33,110 bases of DNA from Bianquea renquensis (GCF_014384895.1 NZ_JACRSQ010000034.1:1-33110); one strand, 5' to 3'. Numbered from the stretch's first letter, positions 15,488 to 25,081 are shown. A program made the numbers and translations. The notes: a model not told the origin generated them from the letters alone.

Positions 15488-17653
15488 ATGGACGAGGACA
15501 GACAGGGGACAGATTTAATTGCCCGGCAGCTGGCGGAAGAATTCAAACTGGAAGCGTGGCAGGTGGACAATGTTCTTGCCCTGATTGACGAGGGAAACAC
15601 CATTCCCTTTATTGCCCGGTATCGAAAAGAGAAGACAGGATCTATGAGCGATGAAGTCCTGCGTGATTTTTCTGAGCGCCTGACGTACCTTCGAAATCTG
15701 GAGGCTAAAAAAGAGCAGGTTATGGGGACGATAGAGGAGCAGGGAAAATTGACGTCAGAGCTAAAGGAACAGATCCAGAAGGCTGCGACGCTGGTGGAAG
15801 TGGAGGACCTGTATCGGCCCTACCGGCCGAAGCGCAGAACGAGGGCCACCATCGCAAAGGAACGGGGACTGGAACCACTTGCCATGATTTTGTGGAAGCA
15901 GGACGATACGACGGACATGAACACCCTTGCCGGGGCCTATGTGGGTGGGGAGAGCGATGTGGCCACAGTGGACGACGCGCTGCAAGGGGCGAAGGATATT
16001 ATGGCGGAGTTGGTGGCGGACGAGGCGGAGTACCGAAAACAGATCCGCAGCCTGACCGCAGCAAAAGGCCAGCTGACGGCAAAGGCCAAGAATCCCGATG
16101 CCACATCGGTCTATGAGATGTACTACGACTATCGGGAGCCGGTCCACAAGGCGGCGGGGCATCGGATTTTGGCGCTGAATCGAGGGGAAGCGGAAAAGAT
16201 TCTCTCTGTGAGCATTGAGGCCCCAGTGGAGGAAATCTTGCAGTATCTGGAAAGGCAGATCATCCGTGGGGAAGCGCGCAGGGAGCTTCTTGAAGAGGTG
16301 ATTGAGGACGCGTATAAGCGCTTGATCGCGCCATCCATTGATAACGAAATCCGCGGAGAGCTGACGGAAAAGGCGCAGGACGGCGCGATTCACGTCTTTG
16401 GAAAAAATCTGACGCAGCTCTTAATGCAGCCCCCCATTGCCGGAAAAACGGTCTTAGGCTTGGACCCCGCATTTCGAACGGGATGCAAGCTGGCGGTGGT
16501 GGACGCTACAGGGAAGGTGTTGGATACGGCTGTCATCTATCCAACCTCCGGCCCAGGGCGAATCCCGGAAGCAAAGCAGAAGCTAAAGCAGTTGATTGCA
16601 AAGCATCATGTGGATATCATCGCCATCGGGAATGGAACGGCTTCAAGGGAATCGGAGATGTTTGTGGTGGAGACGTTGAAGGAGATCTCAGACCCTGTCT
16701 CCTACATCATCGTCAACGAGGCGGGCGCCAGCGTATATTCAGCCTCCAAGCTGGGAACAGAGGAATTCCCCGATTTCGATGTGGCCCTGCGAAGTGCCGT
16801 CTCCATCGGCAGACGCCTTCAGGATCCGCTGGCGGAGCTGGTGAAGATTGATCCAAAGTCCATCGGCGTCGGTCAATATCAGCACGACATGAATCAGGCG
16901 AAGCTCAGCGAGGCACTGACCGGTGTTGTTGAGGATTGTGTGAACAAAGTCGGCGTCGATGTGAACACAGCGTCTCCGTCGCTATTGTCTTATATTTCGG
17001 GAATCAGCAAGACCGTGGCAAAAAATATTGTGACCTATCGGGAGGAGACAGGGCGGTTTCACGACCGGCGCGACCTGCTGAAAGTCAGCAAACTTGGACC
17101 GAAGGCCTATGAACAATGCGCTGGATTCCTGCGGATACAGGGCGGGGACAACCCGCTGGACAACACGGCGGTCCATCCTGAGTCCTATGCGGCAGCCCAA
17201 AATCTTCTATCTCTGCTGGGATATTCCCTGGAGGATGTGCAAAGCGGAGGAATTGCCCAGATTCAGAACCGGCTGCGGGGGCAAGATGAGGAGAAGATGG
17301 CCTCCCAGATTGGCGTGGGGGTTCCTACGCTCAAAGACATTCTGAGCGAGCTGGCTAAGCCTGGCCGCGACCCGCGGGACGAGGCGCCCGCTCCCATTCT
17401 GCGGACGGATGTCCTGGAGATGAAGGATTTGCGGGAGGGCATGGTTTTAAAGGGGACGGTCCGCAATGTCATTGATTTTGGGGTTTTTGTGGATATTGGC
17501 GTCCACCAGGACGGCCTCGTTCACATCTCGCAGCTCAGCAATAAATTTGTCAAGCATCCCCTGGACGTGGTTTCCGTGGGCGATGTGGTGGATGTGAAGG
17601 TTATAAGCCTCGATTTAGAACGAAAGCGGATTGGCCTATCCATGAGGCTCTAG
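15488..17653 (+). CDS. tex: Tex-family RNA-binding protein
   Basis: Cytoplasmic nucleic-acid-binding protein of the Tex (Spt6-like) family, tied to transcription fitness and toxin expression in other bacteria. Domains in order are an N-terminal helical region (FIARYRKEKTG at ~35-45), a YqgF/RNase H-like domain beginning GLDPAFRTGCKLAVVD near residue 330, tandem helix-hairpin-helix motifs (VNTASPSLLSYISGIS, LLKVSKLGPKAYEQC), and a C-terminal S1 domain (GMVLKGTVRNVIDFGVFVDI ... VHISQLS). The length of 721 residues is typical. The ATG at 15488 is preceded by GAAAGGAAAT. It is probably transcribed with accA by read-through, which is frequent in compact genomes and need not mean a link with lipid synthesis. 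Confidence 0.94.
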   Translation: MDEDRQGTDLIARQLAEEFKLEAWQVDNVLALIDEGNTIPFIARYRKEKTGSMSDEVLRDFSERLTYLRNLEAKKEQVMGTIEEQGKLTSELKEQIQKAATLVEVEDLYRPYRPKRRTRATIAKERGLEPLAMILWKQDDTTDMNTLAGAYVGGESDVATVDDALQGAKDIMAELVADEAEYRKQIRSLTAAKGQLTAKAKNPDATSVYEMYYDYREPVHKAAGHRILALNRGEAEKILSVSIEAPVEEILQYLERQIIRGEARRELLEEVIEDAYKRLIAPSIDNEIRGELTEKAQDGAIHVFGKNLTQLLMQPPIAGKTVLGLDPAFRTGCKLAVVDATGKVLDTAVIYPTSGPGRIPEAKQKLKQLIAKHHVDIIAIGNGTASRESEMFVVETLKEISDPVSYIIVNEAGASVYSASKLGTEEFPDFDVALRSAVSIGRRLQDPLAELVKIDPKSIGVGQYQHDMNQAKLSEALTGVVEDCVNKVGVDVNTASPSLLSYISGISKTVAKNIVTYREETGRFHDRRDLLKVSKLGPKAYEQCAGFLRIQGGDNPLDNTAVHPESYAAAQNLLSLLGYSLEDVQSGGIAQIQNRLRGQDEEKMASQIGVGVPTLKDILSELAKPGRDPRDEAPAPILRTDVLEMKDLREGMVLKGTVRNVIDFGVFVDIGVHQDGLVHISQLSNKFVKHPLDVVSVGDVVDVKVISLDLERKRIGLSMRL

Positions 17654-17655
17654 GT

Positions 17656-18387
17656 ATGGATCGGTCGAAACCGCTGGGCATCAACGCATTTGCTCTGAAA
17701 GTGCTGGCCATTCTTGCCATGACAATGGACCACACAGCGTATATCTTTTATGAAGCCTTGGGAGGCTGGGCCATCTGGATGCGGGTCATTGGCCGCTGGA
17801 CCTTTCCCATCATGGCATTTTTACTGACAGAGGGGTTGGAGAAAACTCGCAGCGCAGGGCGCTATGCGGCTCGACTTGTAGTATTTGCCTTCCTGAGCAT
17901 GGTTCCCTTTTACCTCATTTTTGGAGATTGGAAAAATGTCCTCTTTACCCTTCTGGGCGGTCTCTTGCTCCTGTGGGGGCAGAGAGAGGTTCGATCCCGA
18001 GCGCCCTGGTTGCCCGAGTGGCTGTTGCAGATCTGGTTTGGCGGCCTGGCGATATGTCTCGCGGTTCTGATGTGCGGTTTTGACTGGGGATTCCCTGGGA
18101 TACTGGCAGTCTACTGTGTTGGCCAGGCTAAGGGGAAGCCGTACTGGCTTCAGGGATTGATTTGCTGTGGGGCTCTCACCATTGCGCAGATCTTTAGCGC
18201 CACCGTGTTGCAGGGGGCGGCGTTGACGGAATCCTACCTGCTCTTCATCAGCGGCGTGTGGGTCGCTTGGGCTTGGCTAAGCTTGTATAATGGGCAGCGG
18301 GGGCGTGGAATGAAATATTTTTTCTACGCCTACTACCCGCTTCATCTGCTGGTGCTATATGGCGTCATTCGGTTGGCGGCCTTGTAG
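17656..18387 (+). CDS. TraX-family integral membrane protein
   Basis: Polytopic membrane protein of 243 residues with roughly eight hydrophobic segments. It matches the TraX family pattern: an N-terminal LKVLAILAMTMDHTAYIF, the arginine-bearing RVIGRWTFPIMAFLLTEG near residue 50, and a C-terminal FYAYYPLHLLVLYG. In the F plasmid TraX acetylates pilin; chromosomal Gram-positive homologues are probably acyltransferases acting on cell-surface or secreted substrates, target unknown. It starts 2 bp after the tex stop with only a GAGG at 17644-17647, so translation is likely coupled to tex. It is the last host-like gene before the accessory island, whose first remnant begins 17 bp after the stop. 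Confidence 0.88.
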   Translation: MDRSKPLGINAFALKVLAILAMTMDHTAYIFYEALGGWAIWMRVIGRWTFPIMAFLLTEGLEKTRSAGRYAARLVVFAFLSMVPFYLIFGDWKNVLFTLLGGLLLLWGQREVRSRAPWLPEWLLQIWFGGLAICLAVLMCGFDWGFPGILAVYCVGQAKGKPYWLQGLICCGALTIAQIFSATVLQGAALTESYLLFISGVWVAWAWLSLYNGQRGRGMKYFFYAYYPLHLLVLYGVIRLAAL

Positions 18388-18392
18388 CGACT

Positions 18393-18424
18393 TGCAAAAT
18401 AAAATCACCCGCCAGAGGGGGTAT
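18393..18424 (-). terminator. terminator-like hairpin at the island edge
   Basis: On the minus strand ACCC-CCTCTGGC-GGGT is followed by GATTTTATTTT. It would stop leftward transcription from the accessory operon before it reaches traX. A closely related sequence lies in opposite orientation at 26683-26708. Confidence 0.5.
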
Positions 18425-18640
18425 CATATTGTATCGAGTGACCGTTCTGGTTGAGAAACAGGAAATCTTTGTAGCCGTCGATATTGACCGCTGCCGCCTT
18501 TCCCCGGTTCTTCACAGCCCGCTTCAACGCCTCGTAGACCTTATCGCTCATGGGGACTTGCCGGGCTCCGCTTTTGGTTTTCGGCACATCCACATAGTAG
18601 CCGGCCTCACTATCCCGGAGCGGGAGATCATCCCGCTTGT
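18405..18640 (-). pseudogene. fragment of Tn916-type tyrosine integrase
   Basis: The minus strand encodes an internal piece of an integrative-element integrase: GYYVDVPKTKSGARQVPM, then DKVYEALKRAVKNRG and VDGYKDFLFLNQNGHSIQYDT. This matches the core-domain segment PKTKSG(V/A)R..PM ... FLFL..NG of Tn916-like integrases. The N-terminal DNA-binding domains and the catalytic Arg, HxxR and Tyr region are missing; the reading frame ends just after IQYDT where the hairpin sequence begins. About 79 codons remain of an expected ~400. It is joined upstream, in another frame, to a helix-turn-helix gene fragment, so it is a deletion scar rather than a functional gene. Confidence 0.75.
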
Positions 18641-18772
18641 CCTGGTGGAAAGCGCGGCTATGTAACCGGAATAGTGGCGGATCACCGTGTTTACCGCGTC
18701 CGGCTCTCCCCGGACAGCGGCGGCGATGACTGGGTAAGGAAGCAGGGTTCCCCGTCCGGGGCAGATGATTTT
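18641..18772 (-). pseudogene. fragment of conjugative-transposon helix-turn-helix gene
   Basis: The minus strand reads GTLLPYPVIAAAVRGEP followed by DAVNTVIRHYSGYIAALSTR. This is the N-terminal half of the small helix-turn-helix/sigma-like proteins (Tn916 Orf7/Orf8 type) found next to integrase genes in Gram-positive conjugative transposons. No start codon is seen in frame (a TAA directly precedes the readable part), and after STR the frame is lost where the integrase fragment begins. About 44 codons survive of ~140. Recognition rests on the conserved string and is from memory. Confidence 0.65.
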
Positions 18773-18826
18773 TTATGTGATAGGAATCAATTCATGATAT
18801 TTGAGGATGGATAACTGCTGTGCTTT

Positions 18827-20236
18827 TTATGCTCTGTTGCCATACTCGTCAATTTTTATTAGGCAGTCGCAACAGCAACGTATAAGCTCCTCGTCATGTG
18901 TTATAACAAGAATTGCTTTTCCCATGTGCGCTTCCTCCTGCAACACATCTGCAACAATCCCCATATTACCCCCATCCAGTCCGCTTGTTGGTTCGTCAAA
19001 AATTAGGATTTTTCTTTCTGAAAGAATCCCGCAGGCAATCGAAAGCCTTTGTTTTTGACCACCGGACAGGGAAGCAGGGTGAGCGTCTTTGTAGCGATAC
19101 AGATCCAGACGCTTTAGAAGGCTCCTAGTTCGTTCAAGACGTTCTTCTGAACGTTCCAGATGGAGCAATAATTCCTCAGTAACACTATTTGTAAAAAATT
19201 GTGTCCCTGTATCATTGGAACCGTACCAAATCTGCTTCCGGCGCTCGCCGGGGCGCATTTTTACACCGTTAATCAGTATTTGTCCACTTTTTTCTTTCCA
19301 CAAGCCGGACAAAACCAAGGCAAGGCTCGTTTTGCCAACACCATTATGTCCGGTGATGGCCGTAACTTGTCCGGCATAAGCGGAAAAGCTGATATCGCAA
19401 AACACATCTGTCTTTTTTCTTTTACAGGATAGCTTTGTAACACAGAGTATCGGGCGTTTATCCCCATGGTTCATAGAAAACGATACATTCATGTTCCTTG
19501 ATTCTATAATTTCCCGCAAGCCATCTGCCTTTCGCTGACCAGCGGATAGATGTTCCATCTCTGCAGCACTCCGTTCCCACAGAATTTTCCCATCACGGAT
19601 ATAAACGAAACGATCTGCGATTCCCCGAAGCCATGACAACCTGTGTTCCGCAATAACGAGAGTGCATCCCTCTGCTTTCAGCTTTTTTAGTATTAACGCA
19701 AGTTGTCTGGAACCTTCCCTGTCCAGATTTGAGGTCGGCTCATCGCAGACATAAATATTGGGACGAAGCGCATAGACCGAAGCGATAGCAACCTTCTGTT
19801 TTTCCCCGCTGGAAAGCACATCGAGGTTTTGAAAACGCAGATCATCCAAAGAAAAAGCGGAAATAGCGTGATTTGTGCGTTTTTGGATTTCCTCCCCAGG
19901 AAGTCCATAGTTCTCACATGCAAAGGCTACCTCGCCTGCCAAATCCGAAGAAAAAAACTGGCTTTTGGGGTCTTGAAATATACTTCCGACTTGCCGCGCC
20001 AAAGCAAACTGCGGCGTCTGGGCCAATGATTTTCCATTCAAAAAAATAGTCCCTGTCAGTTTGCCTGCATTATAGGAAGGCGCAAGACCATTTAAAAGGC
20101 GAGTAAGAGTGGTCTTTCCACCACCGGACGGTCCGGTAAGTACCAAGCACTCTCCCTCATGGACAGTAAGATTGATCTCAGACACCCCTCCTAAGCCAGA
20201 CGCATATTGGAAAGAAACATCATTCAGTCGTATCAT
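18827..20236 (-). CDS. ECF transporter double ATPase (EcfA1-EcfA2 fusion)
   Basis: Two complete ABC ATPase domains in one chain of 469 residues. They power uptake by an energy-coupling factor (ECF) transporter. First half: Walker A GPSGGGKTT at ~35-43, signature LSSGEKQK, Walker B IYVCDEPTSNLD. Second half: GHNGVGKTS, LSGGQKQR, ILIFDEPTSGLD. The Q-loop FQDPKSQFF is of the cobalt/ECF type. The ATG at 20236 overlaps the EcfT stop (ATGA); an in-frame extension to 20302 has no support. It is the last gene of the six-gene operon. The downstream 50 bp show no clear terminator. Confidence 0.93.
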   Translation of the reverse strand: MIRLNDVSFQYASGLGGVSEINLTVHEGECLVLTGPSGGGKTTLTRLLNGLAPSYNAGKLTGTIFLNGKSLAQTPQFALARQVGSIFQDPKSQFFSSDLAGEVAFACENYGLPGEEIQKRTNHAISAFSLDDLRFQNLDVLSSGEKQKVAIASVYALRPNIYVCDEPTSNLDREGSRQLALILKKLKAEGCTLVIAEHRLSWLRGIADRFVYIRDGKILWERSAAEMEHLSAGQRKADGLREIIESRNMNVSFSMNHGDKRPILCVTKLSCKRKKTDVFCDISFSAYAGQVTAITGHNGVGKTSLALVLSGLWKEKSGQILINGVKMRPGERRKQIWYGSNDTGTQFFTNSVTEELLLHLERSEERLERTRSLLKRLDLYRYKDAHPASLSGGQKQRLSIACGILSERKILIFDEPTSGLDGGNMGIVADVLQEEAHMGKAILVITHDEELIRCCCDCLIKIDEYGNRA

Positions 20237-20928
20237 ATACGCATGCCCCCTTTCCACAGAAACAGCACTGTCACAGCACTCCATAAGATAAAGCAGCACC
20301 AATCCTTCAGTGTCATGCTTTTTTCGTAATAGCTGCTCCGTCTGCCAGGGGCTTCCGCCCCTCGCGCTACAGCCGAAACCGAGAGCTGATCGGCAATTTG
20401 CAAGCAGCGTAGCAACAAAGGCACAAGCACATATTCACAGGATTCTGCCGGATGTAAAAAGAACTGGGCCGGAGCAGTAAGACCGCGATTACGCATGGAA
20501 CACCATACGTTTTTCAATTCCGCTTTCATAGTAGGAAAAAATCGAAACATGACAAGCAGCCCCAAAATAGCAGAAGTCGGCATGTGAATACGGGACATAA
20601 ATGCGGATAGTTCTCCCGGCGGTGTGGTAATCAAATCCCATCCAACAAGGAATACAGCAAACAAATTCCAGAACATCAGCACATAAAACTCTGAAAAAAG
20701 AACCATATGCAGCCCATGATTCCGGATCAGATACAACAGCACCGCCAAAATCCCATAAAATACGCCAAAAGATTGCAGCAGCCGCCAGTTTCGCTGAACC
20801 GCAAGATAGAGAAATCCTGCCATCACGAGAACACAGGTCAGTATGGTATCATCTGTCAGAGAAATACCGATGATAGTACACCCCAGCGCCCACAGCTTGA
20901 CCGGAACTGCCAAATTTTCCCTCTGCAT
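20233..20928 (-). CDS. ECF transporter transmembrane component EcfT
   Basis: Membrane scaffold of 231 residues linking the ATPases to the substrate-binding S component. Four to five hydrophobic segments lie at ~10-110 and one at the C-terminus. The coupling-helix motifs are recognisable: SMRNRGL near residue 145 and AVARGAEAPGRR near 195, corresponding to the two Ala-Arg-Gly motifs that contact the ATPases. The start codon overlaps the S-component stop by one base (TGATG), and its end overlaps the ATPase start. The sequence is divergent from the vitamin-type EcfT, which fits a dedicated rather than shared module. Confidence 0.88.
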   Translation of the reverse strand: MQRENLAVPVKLWALGCTIIGISLTDDTILTCVLVMAGFLYLAVQRNWRLLQSFGVFYGILAVLLYLIRNHGLHMVLFSEFYVLMFWNLFAVFLVGWDLITTPPGELSAFMSRIHMPTSAILGLLVMFRFFPTMKAELKNVWCSMRNRGLTAPAQFFLHPAESCEYVLVPLLLRCLQIADQLSVSAVARGAEAPGRRSSYYEKSMTLKDWCCFILWSAVTVLFLWKGGMRI

Positions 20929-21527
20929 CAGAGGACTCCTGCTTTCTTGAAATGCTTATTCATAAGCCGTCCGCCGATAATACTTCCCAGAAAACCGCAG
21001 GCAGTGGTGAACACAACAATAAATGCCAGCCATCCGGCGGATGAATAATACCGGACAAAAGAATCAATATAACTCTGTTCCATGCCGCTGGAAATGGCAA
21101 ATGCCTCATAAGTATCCCAGAAGAACCAGAGCGGCAACAGGTTGACGCCATTATACAGCAGACTGGATACCGTCCATGCAGCTGTTATTTTCTTTTTCGA
21201 TTCCCATCCATTTTTCCAAAGGATGACTTCGCAGACAGCTCCCACAGCCATGTAATAAGGCAATAAATACCAGTTGCCCATTATAAGGAAAACAAGACCA
21301 AGAATGGTCATGTAAATCAATGAAACAAACCGTTTGCGCACCCGGCTGACCATAAGAAAATAGACCGGAGCGCACAGCAGCATGGTAAAGCCCACTGACA
21401 GCACCATGCTCACAAAATCGTTTACCATGCACACCATATTAACAACAAGTTGAATAAAAATTAACAGCACTGTGAGCAATACTGTAGTAATCACATCTTT
21501 TACTGTCCATTTGTTTGTCTGACTCAT
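20928..21527 (-). CDS. MptD/Trep_Strep-like ECF substrate-binding (S) component
   Basis: Integral membrane protein of 199 residues with about five to six hydrophobic segments (e.g. VLLTVLLIFIQLVVNM, IIGGRLMNKHF at the end). The layout and the KDVITTVLLTVLLIF start match the MptD family (also called Trep_Strep) of putative S components. Its ligand is not known; family members occur beside YbtP/Q-like ABC pairs, which suggests a metallophore or another small iron-related molecule. AAAGGAAG precedes the ATG. Spacing to the upstream ABC gene is 15 bp. Confidence 0.8.
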   Translation of the reverse strand: MSQTNKWTVKDVITTVLLTVLLIFIQLVVNMVCMVNDFVSMVLSVGFTMLLCAPVYFLMVSRVRKRFVSLIYMTILGLVFLIMGNWYLLPYYMAVGAVCEVILWKNGWESKKKITAAWTVSSLLYNGVNLLPLWFFWDTYEAFAISSGMEQSYIDSFVRYYSSAGWLAFIVVFTTACGFLGSIIGGRLMNKHFKKAGVL

Positions 21528-21542
21528 AAAAACTTCCTTTCT

Positions 21543-23303
21543 TTAATCAGCAATATTCGTACCAAGTTTCCAGCCAATAGCCTGTTCCTTTATATTTACA
21601 AAGCGGCGGTAAATGCCCTGTTGTTGTATGAGCTCCTGGTGCGTGCCGCGCTGGACGATACGCCCTTTATCCAGAACGAGAATCTGATCGGCACCTCGTA
21701 TTGTGGACAACCGATGAGCAATCATAAGGATGGTCTTATCTTTCGTCAATTCAGCGATTGCAAGCTGAAGCTCTCTCTCGTTCTCAGGGTCTACGCTTGC
21801 CGTGGCTTCATCCAAAATAACGATGGGAGCGTCCTTCAAGATGGCGCGGGCGATGGAAATACGCTGCCGTTCTCCGCCAGAAAGGGAAGCGCCGCCCTCG
21901 CCTACAAGTGTTTTATAGCCATCCGGAAACGCTGTGATGAAATCGTGGCAGCAGGCTTTCTTTGCCGCTTCCACTACCATCTCGTGCGTAGCGTCCGGGC
22001 ATCCAAATTTGATATTATTTTCAATCGTATCTTCAAAAAGATAAACATTTTGGAAGACAATCGAAAAATTACGCAGCAGACTGTCACAGGTATATTCTTT
22101 TACATCGTGGCCGCCGACACGGATGCTTCCCTCTTGAACATCCCAGAAACGGGCTACAAGGCTGGCCAGTGTCGTTTTTCCGGAGCCGGAAGGCCCTATA
22201 ATGGCACAGGTTGTCCGTTCTGGAATTTGCATACTTACATCCTGTATCACATTTTCCTGCCCATAAGCAAACGAAACATGGTTAAGCTCAATATCAAAAT
22301 GCTCTGGCGTAATATCCGAACCTCGTTCATCCATCACTGGCGCATCCATAACCTTGTCCAGTCTGTCCAGAGAGGCGTCGATCACACGGGCAATAGAGGT
22401 CATACTGCCAACCATCTCCACGCTGGAATAGATCATAAAACTGGATACAAGCAGAAGCAGACAGTTTACGGGCGTAATTTCCCCTCTCGATAACAGGTAG
22501 GGAACAACAACCAGAATGGCTGCCCTTATTAGTTTGAAAACCGTCTGATAAATCCCTGTCAGAGAGGAAAATGTACTTTCCAGATGTATGTTGGCGCTGG
22601 CGCTTTCCTCGATTGCAGTATGAACAGCTTTTCCAGAAGTTTCGCCCAATCCAAAGGCCTTTACAACCCCCATGCCCTGTATGTATTCCAGTATCCCGGT
22701 CACAAGACTGGCCTGGGCCGCCTGCCGCCTCGGAGATAACCTGTTGCCTGCTTTCTGGATTCCATCATATACCAGGAGGGAAATTACCAGCCCGGCAAGT
22801 GACAAAAGCCCAATATGCCATTCATAAAACAACAGCCAGATTATAATGACTATGGCATGAATAAAACCACCAGCCACTTTTTCCAGAACGGTAACTGCAT
22901 TATTTTCGATATCTCCCAGGGTAGTAGTCACAGCGGCAGCAATTTCACCAAGCCGGTTTTCACTGAAATATCCCATAGGAACATGCTTCATGTGTTCGCC
23001 TATTTCCAGTCTTTTGTCTGCACACATGGCAAAGCTCCCTAAAGTCCTCCGGGTGCAGGACAAATTGTTAAAAAAGATGCGTCCGGCAATGCTCACCACC
23101 ATAATGAGAAACGAACCCCAGATTGCCGAAACCGGCATAACACCGCCGCCTGCTGAGGTAAGCAGCCCTGACAGGACAGTAAGGATTGCCATAACGGGTA
23201 ACATTTCAAAAACAGAATCTAATAAACTGAAGATAAAAGCCGCAATGAGTGTACGGCGTTCCTTCCCCGAAAAATCCAGTAATCGTTTTATAAGTCGGAT
23301 CAT
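21543..23303 (-). CDS. ABC transporter half, IrtB/YbtQ-like
   Basis: Permease-ATPase half-transporter of 586 residues: six transmembrane helices in residues ~1-320, then an ATPase with Walker A GPSGSGKTT, signature LSGGERQR and Walker B IVILDEATASVDPENE. Exporter-type folds of this kind are used for import of siderophores by IrtAB and YbtPQ; the DPENE after the D-loop is typical of that group. It should pair as a heterodimer with the preceding gene product, whose ORF ends in an ATGA overlap with this start. The ribosome site AGGAGAGGAGG sits just upstream. The ATG at 23303 is preferred over an unsupported extension to 23351. Confidence 0.9.
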   Translation of the reverse strand: MIRLIKRLLDFSGKERRTLIAAFIFSLLDSVFEMLPVMAILTVLSGLLTSAGGGVMPVSAIWGSFLIMVVSIAGRIFFNNLSCTRRTLGSFAMCADKRLEIGEHMKHVPMGYFSENRLGEIAAAVTTTLGDIENNAVTVLEKVAGGFIHAIVIIIWLLFYEWHIGLLSLAGLVISLLVYDGIQKAGNRLSPRRQAAQASLVTGILEYIQGMGVVKAFGLGETSGKAVHTAIEESASANIHLESTFSSLTGIYQTVFKLIRAAILVVVPYLLSRGEITPVNCLLLLVSSFMIYSSVEMVGSMTSIARVIDASLDRLDKVMDAPVMDERGSDITPEHFDIELNHVSFAYGQENVIQDVSMQIPERTTCAIIGPSGSGKTTLASLVARFWDVQEGSIRVGGHDVKEYTCDSLLRNFSIVFQNVYLFEDTIENNIKFGCPDATHEMVVEAAKKACCHDFITAFPDGYKTLVGEGGASLSGGERQRISIARAILKDAPIVILDEATASVDPENERELQLAIAELTKDKTILMIAHRLSTIRGADQILVLDKGRIVQRGTHQELIQQQGIYRRFVNIKEQAIGWKLGTNIAD

Positions 23304-25054
23304 GCGTATGCCTCCTCTCCTGTATCCTTTGCGCTGATATGCGCTTCCCATAGTTCACGGTAAAGCTCGCTGCTTTGCAATAGTTCCCTGTGTGTACCCT
23401 GTGCTTCAATCTGTCCCTGATTCATTACCAGGATTTTTTCGGCTTCTATAATTGTAGAAAGTCGGTGAGCAATCACGATCAAGGTCTTTCCCTGTACCAG
23501 TTTATTGATAGAGGCCTGAATGACTGCCTCATTTTCCGGATCAGTAAAAGCGGTTGCTTCATCCAGAACGACTACTGGGCTATTCTTCAAAATTGCTCTT
23601 GCAATCGCAATACGCTGCCGTTCTCCGCCAGATAAACTGCCGCCACCGTCCCCGACCAGGGTATCATAACCATGTGGCAAAGCAGAAATAAAATCATGAC
23701 AGCTTGCCTGCTTTGCCGCGGCAATGACCTCTTCATCTGTTGCGCCAGATTTCCCCAGGCGGATATTTTCCTTTATCGTCATATGGAATAGAAAATTATC
23801 CTGCGATACATAAGCTACAGTATCCATGACCTGGGAAAGCGGGAGATTCCGTACATCAATACCGCCGATTTTGACTGCGCCGCTGTCCGCCTCCCAAAAA
23901 GAAGCAATCAAACGGGCAACCGTGGATTTTCCTGATCCGGAAGGTCCAACAATCGCTGTAATTCCTCCGGGCACTGCGTCAAAACTGACCTTATGCAGCA
24001 CTTCTGTATCTCCGTAGCCAAAGCAGACATTCTGAAAAGAAATGTGATGATTTTCAAGCTGTACAGGCTGAATCGGACGGTTCAGTTCCACCGCTTCCAA
24101 AAGCCTGGTGATTTCCTTGACAGTGGAATCTACCATAGCCAGACTATCCGTATATTGCAGGGCCTGGATCAATGGTTTTACCAGTCCCAACGCCAAGATG
24201 ATACAGGTAATAAGGACGGAAGCCGTAATACTTCCCCGCAAATACAAATAGGCCCCTAACGGCAATACGCCCAGCAGACAGGAAGGCATAATGGAAATAC
24301 CCGCCACATAAAAGCTGTTGGTCTGTCGGAACCAGGTTGCCTTTGCAGATTCATTTTCTTTCACTGCGGCCGCATACTTTCCGTAAGAAGCGGCGCTCTG
24401 ATTAAATGCCTTGATTACTTCGATTCCGTTTATGTATTCTACGATAGCCGCGTCCATATTCTTCTCTGCTGTCAATACCCGGCTGTACCGTTTTTCATAA
24501 TCTGTCATCATTCCCATATAGCACATGAGGCCAACCGGAATTGTCACAAGAGAAATCAAGGCAATGCGCCAGTCTAAAACAAAAAGATAGACCAGCATTA
24601 GAACCGGGATTAGGATGTTTGCTGTCAATTCCGGGATCATATGTGCCAGAGGAAGCTCCAACTTTTCCACCGTATCTACCAGCAGCGTTTTGAATTTCCC
24701 GGAAGGTGTGTCCAAAATATAACCCATCGGTACACGGGAAAGCTTTCCGGTTAGTTCAGTACGAATATTTTTTAGGATTGTAAAAGCTGACCCATGGCTA
24801 AGTATAGTAGAGATTGTTTCAAACCAGGTATTTCCTAAATAACCCACCAGAGCAATTGCTGCCCAAAAAGCAATGGGGGTAAGCTTGTAGTCCTGTCTGC
24901 AAATCTGAATCACAATTTGCGACACAGACAGGTAAGGTATGACGCCACAGATAGAACCAAGCACTGCCAGCAGAACAGAAGCGATCATCTTCCTCCTGCA
25001 TTGCGCTGCAAATCGCAAAATCCAGCTAAATGTGTTATTTTTTGTTTGTTCCAT
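23300..25054 (-). CDS. ABC transporter half, IrtA/YbtP-like
   Basis: Permease-ATPase half of 584 residues. Six transmembrane segments occupy ~20-310. The ATPase has GPSGSGKST, LSGGERQR and VVVLDEATAFTDPENE; the DEATAF(A/T)DPENE form is characteristic of IrtA/YbtP proteins, while its partner carries DEATASVDPENE, so the pair reproduces the IrtA/IrtB split. IrtA's N-terminal siderophore-interaction domain is absent, as in YbtP. The ATG at 25054 has AAAGGAG 6 nt upstream; the TTG at 25060 is too close to that site. It is the first transporter gene after tetR. Confidence 0.9.
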   Translation of the reverse strand: MEQTKNNTFSWILRFAAQCRRKMIASVLLAVLGSICGVIPYLSVSQIVIQICRQDYKLTPIAFWAAIALVGYLGNTWFETISTILSHGSAFTILKNIRTELTGKLSRVPMGYILDTPSGKFKTLLVDTVEKLELPLAHMIPELTANILIPVLMLVYLFVLDWRIALISLVTIPVGLMCYMGMMTDYEKRYSRVLTAEKNMDAAIVEYINGIEVIKAFNQSAASYGKYAAAVKENESAKATWFRQTNSFYVAGISIMPSCLLGVLPLGAYLYLRGSITASVLITCIILALGLVKPLIQALQYTDSLAMVDSTVKEITRLLEAVELNRPIQPVQLENHHISFQNVCFGYGDTEVLHKVSFDAVPGGITAIVGPSGSGKSTVARLIASFWEADSGAVKIGGIDVRNLPLSQVMDTVAYVSQDNFLFHMTIKENIRLGKSGATDEEVIAAAKQASCHDFISALPHGYDTLVGDGGGSLSGGERQRIAIARAILKNSPVVVLDEATAFTDPENEAVIQASINKLVQGKTLIVIAHRLSTIIEAEKILVMNQGQIEAQGTHRELLQSSELYRELWEAHISAKDTGEEAYA

Positions 25055-25081
25055 GTACAACTCCTTTCGTTATTTACGCTC

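Noticed and set aside
18429..18665. 78-codon + strand frame
   Set aside because: Antisense to the integrase fragment, which gives a recognisable protein on the minus strand.
21621..22493. 290-codon + strand frame
   Set aside because: It lies entirely opposite the IrtB-like ABC gene, whose Walker motifs and reading frame are unmistakable; composition is that of an antisense shadow.
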